Source of the DNA: Rhizoctonia solani
Lineage: Eukaryota > Basidiomycota > Agaricomycetes > Cantharellales > Ceratobasidiaceae
NCBI RefSeq assembly: GCF_016906535.1
Contig: NC_057385.1
Location: forward strand, 620,001 to 684,000
Direction of reading: 5' to 3'
DNA: 64,000 nucleotides
Position 1 is the first letter of the stretch; each line of letters opens with the position of its first letter. The notes below the pieces were generated by a model. The model was given only the letters and a program-made list of their open reading frames with translations. It was not told where the DNA came from and made no database searches. Shown piece after piece: positions 36,073-48,281 of this stretch. A program made the translations under genes and the position numbers.

Positions 36073-37509
36073 ACCGAAAATTCACGTTCAATACTGTACA
36101 TATTCCCAGCTGGTGCCCGCGCTCATTAGCTGGTGTGAACTCCAACTGTAAAGGCTGTAGTGACTACCGCGCGCTGTCGCGCTAGCATGTGCAGTTTGCC
36201 TTTTCAAATTACTATGAAACCTGAAACTAGTCATCTCATTAAGAACTCCCGTCTTTCGTGGCCCCAACATGGCAAAATCGCATTTCAATGTGATCTATAA
36301 GCCCGCGCAATTTGTTCATCCCTAAGCAAACTATGACTGTGGTCTCGGTCTCGCCAGCCCGAATCTGCCGGATTAGCATCTTGCCTCGTCCCCTCAGAAA
36401 TGCGGGTAAAATAAGTAGCCCGCAAAGCCACCGGAGGCACATAATCTCGGCGCCCGCGTTCGACCATGCAATCACATCCACACATCGCTGTGAATAATAG
36501 TCTATCATTCTCACAATTCTCCATGTAGCCCCTCCAACTAATCAAGACGCTAGCCCACGCGGGTAAGTTATTCGAGCTGCGTATCTATACGAAATTACTA
36601 CTTCCACGCGGCCCCCACACGGGCGGGAATTCTCAATGCAAATGCACTTTAGAATCTGAGGATCTTGGTAACAGCGCGCATAGAAGAGCGTTATTCATCC
36701 TAAGGAGCCATTTGTTGAGGGCTTCTACCGGATACAAATGTAATGCGATATTTTGTTACTATCGGGTGTTTTTAGGGCGTTTATCTATGTGATATGTGGG
36801 CGTATAACGTACTTTTATAGGATGTTGGCCTCAAATTACTGTTGACGTGTGTGGTACGGTTTGGTACGGCACGCAAACCCACTGAGGTGTTATAACGCTA
36901 TATATAATAGCACACACAAGGTTCATAAGCATGGATGAATAGCAGCGACTTGGTAATATCTATCAGGATTTGTTGTACTCAGGCTAGGGGGCTAGCTCCT
37001 TTCGGCAACTAATGTAACACTCATAGCATAGTAACAGACTTTATACAGGACTCCAGTCAACTTAGTTAGCTTCGCGAAGGGTCATACATATACTGAAATT
37101 TCAATTACCACATTAGACTCTGCTAGATTGAACATGGTGCAGCTCAACTTCCTACCAGCGGGTTTCATATGACATCTCCTTGTATGCTCCCAGAAGGAAT
37201 CACCTCTTTGACCCTATCTAATACATCGACGCTGCTAAATGGTAGAAATAACATGGTTTATTGGTCGTGAAGCATTGGACATTGTTATTATAGTACATAG
37301 GTTGGAACATCCCAATACGTTATTCTTAACCCTATTAAGCACGTGATATTAGGTGCAGCGATGGTGTTAACTGGTTCATTGTGCTGATATTATTCGGTGG
37401 GAAGCCTATGAAGAATAATCAAATCATTGCCGACCCAAGATATAGATTGTCGCGATACCATTCACGGCGTCCGGGGATATGATGGGGTGAACCGCGCCTG
37501 CAATAATGT
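36073..37509. other. Intergenic, about 1.4 kb
   Basis: Between convergent 3' ends. AT-rich, no coding pattern, no repeat recognised. Confidence 0.5.
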
Positions 37510-40013
37510 TCAGGTGTCTGAATACGAATAAGCTAGTTGAGAGACCCGCTCCTGCACCTGAATGGCGGTTGGACGAGTCTGGGGATTACGACTCCAGCAC
37601 TGGTTCATTAAGTGCCAAAGGGTGCTGGCACGATAACAACTAATGGGTATATGCGCCTCAGGGCGCGGAGGGAGTGTTCCTTCTGTGATCTTCCTCATCA
37701 CCACTATTTCGTTCGGTACTTCCACATACGGAATGCTTCCCGTCATAGCCTCCTGAACGTACGCGGATTAGAGTCTACAATCTGACACTGATCTTAGTGC
37801 GCACCAGGATAGTCTGAAAATATAACCCAATTACTATCGTTAATGATAAGCAAGTATTTACTACTCACCATCCCCAACGCGTATATATCAGCTGCTTTTG
37901 AATTTTCCGATTTCTCTTCCATGATCTCAGGCGCCTGTCAATAACGCATTTAATCGTAGCCAGCCATGATAGTGTGTAAATAGCTTGCCGTCCAACGTAT
38001 CGTCATCCCAGGCTTTGTCCCAGTCTGGGCAAACGCTAGCGTGTAGTCCTTCAGGGCTGAAGTCCCAAAGTCCGCAATCTTTAGGACGAATTCTTTCGAT
38101 ATTAGCACATTGGCCTGGATGCGCTCGTCAGCCCGTCCGGGTCAGATGTAGATAGCACCAACCTTACCCCTTTGATGTCCCCGTGCACCTGGAAATCGAG
38201 TGTATCAATACGAGGTGGTCACCACCATAGAGCGGAGCTACTCACAATGTTCTGGGAGTGCAGATATGCGACCCCATCGGCCATTTGAGCACACTACACA
38301 ACTAACATGAGAGCAACCTTAGACAGCTCCAATCGTACTTACCAACTCGTAGCGATCTGCGTCAGGATACGAATGAAGAAAACTACGCAGATCACCATTC
38401 TCCATCCAAGGCGAAACCATTGCAATTCGATTCCGATATTGGGTAATCCCAATCAGCTCCAGTACGTTTGGATGTCTGCACTTCGACCACACATATATCT
38501 CATGTGCCGTAATCTGTGCTTAAGGTTGGACCAAGAAGGATCGACGAATGGCGTATAAGAAACGATGCTTGCCTTGCGTTTGCTCCGCCCTTCGTCGCTT
38601 ATAGCTGCGTTGGTCATCCTGATACACTTCACACCAACCCTTTGACCCGTGTACAACCACCCAGTGTATACATCCGCAGCTCCGCCACTTGCTACAGGTT
38701 CTCTGCTAAAAGTGGATTCATCGAGATACTCAGTAAGGTTCCGGCATCCCCGGGCGTAGAGATGCGAGAGTATTTCTTCAGTTGCCTACAGATGCCTTGA
38801 CTAAGAGGAACGGCGTATTTTCATCATAGAATCCGGACATTACCATTGTACCATCAATAATCACTGAACCAGGCCGAGGGACTTCACCACGAGTAATGGG
38901 GCTTCTGAAAGTAGAGTTCCCAGACGTAGGGTTTGATGTATTACATGAACCGGCAGTAGGAAATCCTGGTGCTGGACTGTATTCGTACTCGTTTCTGGGT
39001 GCGGGTGCAGGCATGGGTATGGGCATGGTCACGGCTGTGTAGGTGGATCCGGGAAAGGAGGTACAACTCGAAGGACTGGTGGGGTATCTACTGGATTGAG
39101 AACTTGCGTTAGTCGTAGTAGAGGCTTCGGAGCCATAGTGTCCAACCATCGAGGTCTTCAAGTTTACAGGAAACGAAGGGCCTGTATGGATAGGGTATGG
39201 GAGGCGAGGGTATGAAGAAGTAGGCGCGAGCTCCGCTCTGGGCCAGTAGGGATTAGAGTTCGCCTTCGTACCCCAGACAGACAACCTCAACGAGCCTTCC
39301 GCGTCCCCGAAGTGCTCGACATCAAGCATCAGCTGTTGGTCATTGAGGGCTACGCTCGGTGCTGGCACTGGAGGATAGTCACGAAAAATGTCAAATTGCG
39401 AAATGGGAGGGTCAGTTGTATTCAGGAGCTAGCAAAAGGATGGTATGTAAACCGAGGTGGAAGGAGTAGGTCGCAGCGTTGTACCTCAGATATGATAGCC
39501 TCCCGAAGTTCTTTGCCACATAAACATCTGGTAAGATCTACTCTCATATATTGTCCCTCGCTAAGTGCAATCTTAATGATTTTACACCGGCGGATTGACG
39601 GTACACCGCATGAGTTTGGTGATGGCGAACCATAAGAGCTTGGAGACTTCGTAAAATCAAAACATGATAACAAATAACAATGCATCAGTACTTACTTGGA
39701 CAAATCTGCCTTCCGAACCTCCAGGTTGTATATTATTGTGGTTTGTTATCACCTGCAAGTGCCCTCCCATTTGGTGAGGAGCTGTACCCGATCCATAGCC
39801 AAGGGGAAAGGGACTCATTGGCTGTACGGTGTGAGCGTCCCATGGAGGAACAATGCGTTCTAGGAACGAAGCCTGTGGCATCGGCATTGACGGATACCCG
39901 ACGTTGCTGTTCTCGTATACGTAGTACTTTTCGGTGTTGTTACCGTTGGGGACGATTGGAGGTCGATATCCGCTGGTAGGAACCCGTAAACCTCGATAAC
40001 GTGAATTCGCCAT
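37510..40013 (-). CDS. TKL-like protein kinase 1 with ubiquitin-like N-terminal domain
   Basis: Eleven exons on the minus strand: 40013-39696, 39646-39485, 39428-38844, 38785-38573, 38513-38343, 38293-38246, 38188-38168, 38114-37989, 37934-37869, 37813-37805, 37752-37510; 653 aa, all introns phase 0. Ser/Pro/Gly-rich N-terminus, then a domain around CKIIKIALSEGQYMRVDLTR that resembles the Ras-binding, ubiquitin-like module of Ste11/Byr2 kinases (tentative), a Pro/Ser linker, and a kinase domain: degenerate Gly loop VASGGAADVYTG, Lys in VGVKCIRM, WSKCRHPNV, catalytic loop VHGDIKGAN, DFG, W-TAPE, and GMTIL/EAMTG. Catalytic Lys, Asp, Asn and DFG are present, so it is probably active. Two introns have GC donors and one exon is 9 nt. 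Tandem with a paralog 0.9 kb upstream; such TKL kinases are expanded in agaricomycetes. Confidence 0.85.
37805..37813 (-). other. 9-nt microexon (Thr-Ile-Leu)
   Basis: ACTATCCTG between introns 37814-37868 and 37753-37804, both phase 0. Its translation completes the GMTIL-E motif, and the paralog has the same microexon at 41229-41237. Confidence 0.85.
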
Positions 40014-40917
40014 TCTCGAGCATGTGGTTGTCGACCCGGTCCATAACAGTCCGGTGCCACACGTATCAAGGCTGCTTTGTAATTGTTTATCCGCTTTGAG
40101 CAACTACATAGGATTAGAATCGGCGCCGCGAGCAGGCGTGGCTTGCAGTGACTCTATACTATTCCAGGACCGGAATGTCAACTCGAAGCTATTGACGTTC
40201 AGTGAAATAAAATAAAGCAAGAATTATTCAAACTTGCCCATAAAATGTGAGCGGAAGTACAAATGAATCCGATGAACGAAATTAGTGTTGAATCCCTTTG
40301 TCGACGCGATCGTAGGAATTTGATTCAACTGATCACAAGTTCGTAGACAAGGAGAGCCGCTCAACATGCTCGATTAATGTAAGGAAACGCGCAAGGGTAA
40401 ATGAGCTGCTCCATGATATCGATTTGGATGATGGAACGAAAGAAAATGATCAGACTCCTGCCCTGAGTATTGGGCCCGATCAAAGCATTCTAATCTCGAG
40501 ACCCAAGAAATTCCCATGCTACAATAAATAACATTTTAGGGCTTACTGCAAATAACGCCCGGATTCCGTTTCGATACGGAGTCAAGGTCGTTCACCCTCG
40601 ATAGTTCAGAGAGCAGCAGTGAGGCAGGATATAGCCACAAGAGTCGCGTCAAGCGTAAACATTCCGTTGCGCACAAATCTATGTACATGTAAACTCTTTA
40701 TAATTACCCGATTCACAAATCTAATAATCAATTGGCAGCACATAAATAACAACGCGACAATAGCAATCACCAAAGGTGAACGCAAAATCCCCGAAAAAAA
40801 TACAAAATTATTACTTTAATACTTTTTCATTGTCCCTTTCCTAAAAAATCTTGACCAAAAGTTATTTATCGAAAAAAAAAAACCTTGTCCTCATTGATCA
40901 TATCGACCCGATGATTC
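40014..40917. other. Intergenic between the two kinase genes
   Basis: About 0.9 kb with the promoter of kinase 1 and the 3' UTR of kinase 2. It includes A-rich runs near 40790-40880. No gene seen. Confidence 0.5.
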
Positions 40918-43400
40918 TCATCTGTAAAACACATTAGACGCCACGCAAAAGCAACAATGATCACATGGACTGACTCTGTACTTCACATCATCCGCAGTTG
41001 GTCTATCCTCTGGTTTAAATGCCCAGCAATCAGACAGAAGCGACCACAACAGGTCTGCCCGATCATCGCCAGTTGGTATATGCTCTTCCGGTCTGGCGGG
41101 ATGCCCTCCTGTCACAAGCTTCAAGATCACAGCAGGGGTGCTTACACCAGGAAAAGGCACGTTTCCTGTAAACACCTCCTGCACACTTAGTTAGTTATGA
41201 TGTGTGATCTAGTTGCCCTGATGCATACTAGAATTGTCTAAAGAACGTTTACTATCAGACCTTTTAATCATGTAAGCAGTAATGCGCGTACCATCCCAAG
41301 CGAAAACACATCCGCCTCAGGAGTGCTCTTGTCGATGGTTTCGGCCATAACTTCGGGAGCCTAAATCCAACTAGTTGCTTGCAGCACGCTGTTGTTGGTT
41401 CGTGAGATCTTACCGTCCAGCGAATCGACACGGTTTGAGAACAACTAGTCTCTGTAAACTTGAGGGTGCAATCGATTCGACTTGCAGTGCCAAAGTCCGT
41501 TATCTTGGGTGTAAGGTCCTTTGATACCAAGATGTTTGCCTGATATTCGAACAGCGTGAATATTGACCAAACAAAATTTACAAACGTGTTTACCCCTTTT
41601 ATGTCTCCATGGACCTAAGTAAAAAGGTGTTATGCCTGATACGCTTTCTTAGCGGCGGTAGTATACATACCACATTTTCTTGATGTAGATACGCAACTCC
41701 ATCAGCTATTTGCGCACACTATCACGCAACAATCGATTTCAGACTATACACATGCGGCGTTTTGCTTACCAGGTTGTACCGGTCGATATAGGGGTGTTCA
41801 ACCAGAAATCGGGTAAGGTCGCCATTCTCCATCCATGGAGAAACCATCGCAAGGTGACCACGGTGCTGAGTCACCCCCATTAATTCCAGAACATTCGGAT
41901 GCTTACACTTCGACCAAATGTATAGCTCGTGCGCAGCATCCTAGCATAAGTTGTAGAAATGACAGCCAAACGAACTAAAGATAAAACAGCATGTATACCT
42001 TGATCTTCCTTTGCCCACCGTCGTCTAAATCGACCTCCAGCCTCACACACTTCAGGCTGACCTCTGCTCCATTATTGAGTACTCCGCGATAGATGTCTCC
42101 AAAACCACCATACGCCACCGGATTATCGCCAGACATCGATCTGTTTACATAGGGCGACATGCTTTTGCATCCATGACTATGGAGTTCATGCAGAACTTCA
42201 TCCACCGTCTAAAATATAATCAATCAATACGGCAGCCGAATATTAGCACCATAGCCCGGCCCACCATCCTTCGGCTGATTGTTCTATTACAGCCCCCATG
42301 GAGAGACGGACCCTCCATAAAGGCTTGACTTTGATAAGAGCCAGCATCCATTCTCGAATTTGCGCCTTCCGAGTATCCCGAATTTTGCCTGATCACCTCA
42401 GCTTCGGACATCCTACCAGGTTCGGAATACAATGTTCCATGTACCATGTGAGTTTGCCCAGGTTGAGGTGTACGATATCTGAGAAGACTGGAAACAGCAT
42501 GGTCTGAACCGGGAGAAGCGATAATAGGGGGACTTTCATCCCAGTAAGGTACAGAATATCTGCGTGTCTGTCGTTCGAACGGCTGAGTGATGGGAGATAT
42601 TTGTGCTGGTTCGGGTATTGCTATATTGCCGCCAGGGTCCGTGATCAGGTCTTGGCAATGATGGGTTGATCGGCTTGGAACGGGGTCATGCCGAGTGGCG
42701 GAATCGGATGGGAGACTGGGACTGCTCCTGGTCACTGATGACGTATCGCTTGCGCGTTGGACACATGGTTCAGGCATTAATAGTGTGGCAGGAACTATCG
42801 TCGACAAAGAGGCTGGAGATGATAGTACTCGGGAATGTGAAACTTGATGAGAATTTGAATGTACCACTAAATGAGGGGGTATCACGGACAGGTCAGCGAA
42901 GAAGTGTGGCACGCCTTGGCGCTCTTGCAGGCAGGTGAGGAGCAGTTGGTCGTCGTCTAAGGGGTAGCCAAGCGGAGCGTTGGAGGATGCGATTCGATAT
43001 ATGTCAAACTTGAGGCTCGGATTGCTTGTGATCTGACCTAGTTAGCGGAGGTCTTTAGAAGCTGGAAGCCAGACATCCTTACCTTGGAGGCGATCGTCTG
43101 GCGAATGGTCTGTGCATCTGCGGTGTCACGGTTTATAGTAACGTTGGTGTAGGTCAACTTGTCGCATGTAACGGCAAGGACGGTTTGATCAGCGATGGGT
43201 GCGTCGTTTCGAGAACTGGTTGGCACCGAGGAGGTCAAGTTTGGATGACCCATCCTGGTCGTCGATTGGATATTGCTATCAGAAACCATACTCGCAGCCC
43301 TTTCATGTGCGCCAGCACAATACATCGAAGAGCTAAATACTTCAGCTATCGAGGGAACCCATGGTCGTCGTGGTCCGTTGAAGCCGCCCGAAGAGGGCAT
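40918..43400 (-). CDS. TKL-like protein kinase 2, tandem paralog
   Basis: Ten exons on the minus strand: 43400-43083, 43032-42265, 42208-41999, 41940-41770, 41718-41671, 41614-41594, 41539-41414, 41360-41292, 41237-41229, 41178-40918; 666 aa, all introns phase 0. Same plan as kinase 1: Ser-rich N-terminus, ubiquitin/RBD-like part (VTCDKLTYTNVTINRDTADA then SLKFDIYR), long Ser/Pro linker, kinase domain. Here the Gly loop is regular (VAYGGFGDIYRG), with Lys in VSLKCVR, HELYIWSKCKHPNV, VHGDIKGAN, DFG and TAPE. The VHGDIKG loop is alone on a 21-nt exon in both genes. The linker differs greatly between the two paralogs. The last residues after a possible donor at KYR are uncertain. Substrate and pathway unknown. 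Confidence 0.85.
41229..41237 (-). other. 9-nt microexon (Thr-Ile-Leu) in kinase 2
   Basis: ACAATTCTA between introns 41238-41291 and 41179-41228. Same size, phase and translation as in kinase 1 with different codons. Confidence 0.85.
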
Positions 43401-43563
43401 TGTTATGTCCGTTGTATATGTAGTGGTGGAGAGGAGGATTCAGCTTGAGGGGACGCGATCATTCTCAAGTCTGGTCCATCAAATGTAATTGTAAACCGTT
43501 CATTTGGCGCCTAGTTTTGCATGTGCTGTACTTTGAATTGAGCCGCCCAGGGAATCGCTATTG

Positions 43564-43590
43564 CCATCACCATCACCATCACCATCACCG
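43564..43590. repeat. CCATCA microsatellite
   Basis: About four and a half perfect copies of the hexamer, in the upstream region of kinase 2. Confidence 0.85.
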
Positions 43591-44127
43591 TTACACGCTT
43601 CAACTCCAGGGGAGGGAGAACCAAGGGAGGGCCCGGGATTCCCCACCCTACTCAAGCCAGCTTATCGAGAAAAGATGCCTCACTGGATTCAAGGCATGTA
43701 GCAGGGACGTCGGGGGTTGGTAGATGCAGTTGTCTCATCGGATATTATAATACCGAACTATCACTTGGCATAGAGAGGTAAGCAGCCATCATCAAAGGGG
43801 ATGGTTCATTGGCAAAATCATTACACTGGACAAAAGATGGAGCCAAACAAAGGCACTTACGCATGTACACCTAGGCCCCACGCCACAAAGGAGTAACACG
43901 GTGACGTTACAATGTGATATTTCGTCGTGGTAATGCTACAGTATATATGCATACCATCAATTGATCGAGACCTATGACTCCAATAAACCATGGGCATGCT
44001 GGTATCTAATCATACTTGTGGCCAGGATGACAATTAACGGACTAATTGCAATCCGAACCTGGTATCAAGAGCATACTTATATGAAGCGAACCAGTCGTTG
44101 GATCAACTTATTGCTAACTTCATAGTA

Positions 44128-44340
44128 CTAGAAAGTATTCATGACTAACGTTGTGTGCAAACTGCCCAAATCTATGTGGCTGGACCCAACAGGGTGTGCC
44201 AGGGCAACTGACCTCTTTTCTCGATCTGGCCATAAGCCTCTTTCTAGGGCAACTTCTTTCGCTATTGCTGGGTTGTCCCTGTTGTGGAGGATGTAATCAA
44301 GTAGCCGTCTGACCTCTGTTAAGCTTGTAGAGCGACTCAT
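44128..44340 (-). CDS. Possible small protein, weak
   Basis: A 70-codon frame starting MSRSTSLTEVRRLLDYILH with charged, helix-like composition. A donor-like GTCAGT after EKR and an acceptor before FGQFAHN would give a shorter spliced product. No family recognised and no supporting signal; it could be chance. Confidence 0.25.
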   Translation of the reverse strand: MSRSTSLTEVRRLLDYILHNRDNPAIAKEVALERGLWPDREKRSVALAHPVGSSHIDLGSLHTTLVMNTF

Positions 44341-44884
44341 CTTGCTCGCGTGCGGCTACTATTGCTTGCGTGATGAGAGGAGGGGGGGGGTTAAAACTTG
44401 GTCATAAAGACGTCGGCAGTTGACGCTCGTTTTGTATCACGGGCTCGCATATACATTGGGATACATCTCCATTGCACCATCAATGCTTATCACGTTCAAT
44501 TTACTGTAAGGTTAGATCTTGGGCCAGGGACGGCAGCCATCTTCCAGTGAGGTCGAGCGTGCTATTTGTGTGCGAGCCCATCCGTTAGGCCATAGAACTG
44601 CATTGCTACCCAATATAAGGTTGATACATCAAGCAGTTGTGTATGAATTATGTATCCTATATATCTCCTTTCAAAAACATAGCAAACTCAAAGGTGTCCT
44701 GGCGCTACATCGCAATCCAAGCACTGTCAGTTATACTGGGTGAAGATAATGATCAAGCACAGCTCCTTACTGTATAGTTGGAGCCCTTGGTCCCCGGAAT
44801 TTAAGTCATATATATTATATGGAATTTTACTGGGGCACCAAAAATGTGTGATGAGACAGTTGGAAGTCGCCCTGCCGCCCTTTT

Positions 44885-45190
44885 GAGAATATTTTAGACT
44901 CGGTTTCTATTGTCCATTGGTTGTTTGATGTCCAAGCTTAAGCCTGCACACACTGCATGCGGGCCGCTACATCATGATATACCTGTCTCAGGTTCCTAGA
45001 CTAAATAGCAATCAATGATACGTGCGCATCTAGGGTGCCATAATATGTATGTGCGTATCGTTCACTGGCGCTTAGTCAAGGAATATGGGGCAGGTATATC
45101 ATGTAGCAGCCCGCATGTAATGTGCCCCGTGGACTTAACTATCAAAAAACGAATGGGAAATAGAAGAGTATAAAAACTTCCAGAAGGACT
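44885..45190. repeat. Long imperfect inverted repeat, centre near 45038
   Basis: The left arm (about 44885-45030) pairs with the right arm (about 45045-45190). Clear matched blocks: CATGCGGGCCGCTACAT (44957-44973) with its counterpart at 45102-45118, GATATACCTG (44976-44985) with CAGGTATATC (45091-45100), and GATACGTGCG (45017-45026) with TGTGCGTATC (45050-45059). Matching falls off outward but is still visible to TTTCTATT/AATAGAAG. It could fold into one long hairpin and may be an old foldback element. Confidence 0.75.
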
Positions 45191-45546
45191 GCAAGTACAA
45201 TTAGAAATCACTAAAAGAAGAGACACCAGAGTCTAAAAATAACACACTCCAGACACCTTCAATGTCTTGGAAATCCCAATACTCTAGCCTTGGACATATC
45301 CGAAGCTCCAATTTGGGCTTTGTTACCAAATGCGACCGCTATGCCCCACGATTGCCGTAAGCTGAGAGATTTCTCCGCTTGTGGTGCACTGACATGCGCA
45401 AATCTGGAATCCGGCTCAAGAGTACATAATTTTATATAGTTGCTTACTATGTCTTAGTTAAACACTATGGTATAAATATCCTCCTCTCCTCACGCTCCGT
45501 GTTGCTCTACGTTTTTGCTCCATTGAAACCCTTCCCCTTCAGTCCA

Positions 45547-47822
45547 ATGTACACAACGGATACATACCTTTTTACCTTATTCCTGGCATTGTGTGTAGCT
45601 CTGGTTCGATCTTGGCTGGTCCCCAGAAGGGCTAAAGACCTTCTGCCTCTACCACCCTCACCTCCATCCGACCCTCTTATTGGCCACATGCGCCTGTTAA
45701 TGGGTGCTACAGATATATCTAAAGAGTACGGTAGATGGTCAAGTAAGCTGGGAAGTAAGTGAAGGGCCGACTTTTAACTGTTGTGATTTGTATCACTGAG
45801 ATCCTCCTGTATATATAGGTGACATTATTTCCTTCAAACTCTTGGGGGAGACAATGATCATATTAAACTCAACCAACATGGCTGAAGACCTTTTAACCAA
45901 GCGTTCGTCTATCTACTCTGATCGGCCCCAGTTTCATAGTACCATGGGTACGAGTGACCGGCTGTGAGTATGCATATGTGTGCCGGCAAGAGTGATATTG
46001 CTCAATACTTTGATTCTTCTATTTAGCCTTGGGTGGGCAAACAATACAGCTGTGATCTCGTATGGAGAACGGTGGCGGACTCAGCGTCGAATGACCCATG
46101 AACTTTTGCACAAACGAGCAAGCGAAGAGCTATCGCCTCTGATAGTAAAGAACTCGCGGTTAGCTCTTCAGCGGCTACTAGAAGAACCTGACCGTTTTGA
46201 AAGTCACTTGAGACGGCAAGTATCGTACATATATCGCATATCCTCCAACTAAATCTGTGAATAGGATGGCTGGGTCATCGATTATCATAGCAGTTTATGG
46301 ATATGAGGCAACATCATCCAACGATACCTTATTCGAGACAGTTAGTTGCGCTGTGGATGGATTTTCCCGATCTATAATAGCTTCCAGTACGTTATCTTAT
46401 ATAGCGACCGACTCTGTAAGGCTACAACAGCTGACATTGTGAAACTTATATCTATGTAGACTTCTACGTCAACCTTATTCCCTGGATGCAGTACATTCCC
46501 GCATGGTTTCCCGGTGCACAGTGGAAGCGTAAAGCACTTGTTTGGCGCTGGCAGACCGAGCAGATGCTTCATGTGCCTTACAACTGGACGAGGGAAAAAA
46601 TGGTACGCCAAGTACTTCACAAAGACTCCCAGTGATGCTTATAACTTTTGATGGGATAAGGGTACCGGAAGTGCTCCCCCTTCAATGCTGAGACATATTT
46701 TATCAAAGTACGTCAAAGAACCATCTAAAGAGGAGAAGGAGACTGTGCTCTGGGCAGCAGGCAGTTTATTCGCAGGTAAGCTCAAATCATGGTGTTTAAA
46801 TTTGGACTCCGTTCTTGGGTTAATTGTTCAAATGAAGCTGGCACCGATACTGTAAGTCTTTTGGAACAGGCCTCACCCTTGATATGCGATCTAACGGGTT
46901 CATAGACTGTTTCAAGCACTTTAATCTTGATTGTAGCCATGGCAATGTACCCCGAGGTGCAGACTAAGGCACAAGCCGAAGTAGACAGTATTTTGTGTGG
47001 TAACCGATTCCCAGAGATAGAGGACCAACAGTCTATGCCATATGTCGAGGCAGTCATTAAAGAGGCACTTCGTTGGAGATCGGTTCTCCCACTAGGTATG
47101 CGAAGCGATGTAGCTGTTCAGTTCATCGTGTTGAGACCCACTAATTAACTTGTCGACAGGGGTGCCTCATGCCGCCATTGAGGACGATGTTTATAAAGGA
47201 TACCGAATCCCCAAGGGAGCAGCCATGTGAGCTCCTTATCGATGTATTAATAGTGATCCGACTGACACAAACCCGTGACTGCCCCAGTATAGCAAATCAA
47301 CGGTAGGTTTTTTGGTTGATACTCAGATACTAGTCCAAAGTCTTGGAGAACTCAATTAATGTAATCTCCAGAGCAATGAGTTTTGACGAGAGGGTGTATC
47401 CAACCCTGAATGTTTCGATCCAAGCCGGTTCTTGGACCCCTCAACCCCTGAAGCTCCGGCATTTGGTTTCGGCCGTCGGTGAGTTCCACGCCATCGTTGG
47501 CGAGAAGCAACCTAACAGCCAAAAAATATCTATAAAGGAGTTGTCCTGGGATACACTTTGCACGAACCTCACTGTTTATGGTAGCAAGCGGCCTATTTGC
47601 TTTCTTTGACATCCGTCCCAAACTTGACTCCGAGGTTGTCCAATTAAACTGACTGCCGAGATGAAACAAAATGTACTTGTCAGGTATGTGATAAATTCGT
47701 GGTGAAGCATCGATCTTACTACTACTTTCCACATATACAGCCAACCAACCGCATTCGAAGTTGATATCAAACCACGATCCGAAAAGCATGAGCAGATTCT
47801 CAGGGCATGGGTTGATATTTGA
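45547..47822 (+). CDS. Cytochrome P450 monooxygenase
   Basis: Membrane-anchored heme monooxygenase. Thirteen exons: 45547-45754, 45819-45963, 46027-46215, 46265-46386, 46460-46602, 46661-46775, 46838-46851, 46906-47095, 47160-47226, 47288-47302, 47372-47478, 47538-47683, 47741-47822; 514 aa. N-terminal membrane helix, proline hinge (LPLPPSPPSDP), C-helix WRTQRR, I-helix AGTDTT (the exon carrying it is 14 nt), ExxR in KEALRW, PERF-like FDPSRF, and heme loop FGFGRRSCPG formed across the 47479-47537 intron. The style resembles CYP families near CYP5144/CYP620 of basidiomycetes, but I do not assign one. Odd: a GC-AG intron (46216-46264) and two apparent one-base losses (about 47402 and 47641). 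The start at 45547 was chosen over 45499 because the membrane helix follows directly. Confidence 0.9.
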
Positions 47823-48281
47823 GATGCAGAAAATGCAAATTAAAGTCGAAGGTCCTGAATAAATTTGATGAAAGTATGAACGTAGTGCAACAAGCACTTA
47901 ATAAAAGCTTAAGCAAAACGCAAATTTTGGGCGCGTTAGCGGTTTTAGTATAATGAATTGTCTTTCCACAAACTACTTAAACTTAGATCACTCGGCTACT
48001 GCCAACAGGCCTTGCAGTATCTATGTTGGGCGCGGGATACATAGCCTCCAGTCAAACTTACTTTCTCGGCCAAGAGAATACTCGGACTCTGACTATCAAT
48101 CACACAGTATCAATAGTAAACGTGGTCCTTGATTTGGATAAATTAAATAGATATTTACCATTGAATTCTCAGGCGCATACATTCAAATCTCAATAACATT
48201 AGCTCTGTGTATGCGTCTTCTCCAAGGACAAATAAATTAAAAAGGAAAACCATACACTGGGAATAGGAAGGTTCGCTCATC
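47823..48281. other. Intergenic between convergent genes
   Basis: 459 bp of 3' flanking sequence of the P450 and the DUF6699 gene. Nothing further seen. Confidence 0.5.

Larger units (their letters stand above)
43401..45546. other. Intergenic, about 2.1 kb
   Basis: Contains a CCATCA microsatellite (about 43564-43590), a short minus-strand frame at 44128-44340 listed separately, and a long inverted repeat at 44885-45190. The promoter of the P450 lies at the right end, with a TATA-like TATAAATA at 45471-45478. Confidence 0.5.

Noticed and set aside
47372..47540. P450 as a pseudogene with a stop in the heme loop
   Set aside because: The TGA after the GRR codons is the second base onward of a GTGAGT donor. 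Splicing 47479-47537 restores FGFGRRSCPG.
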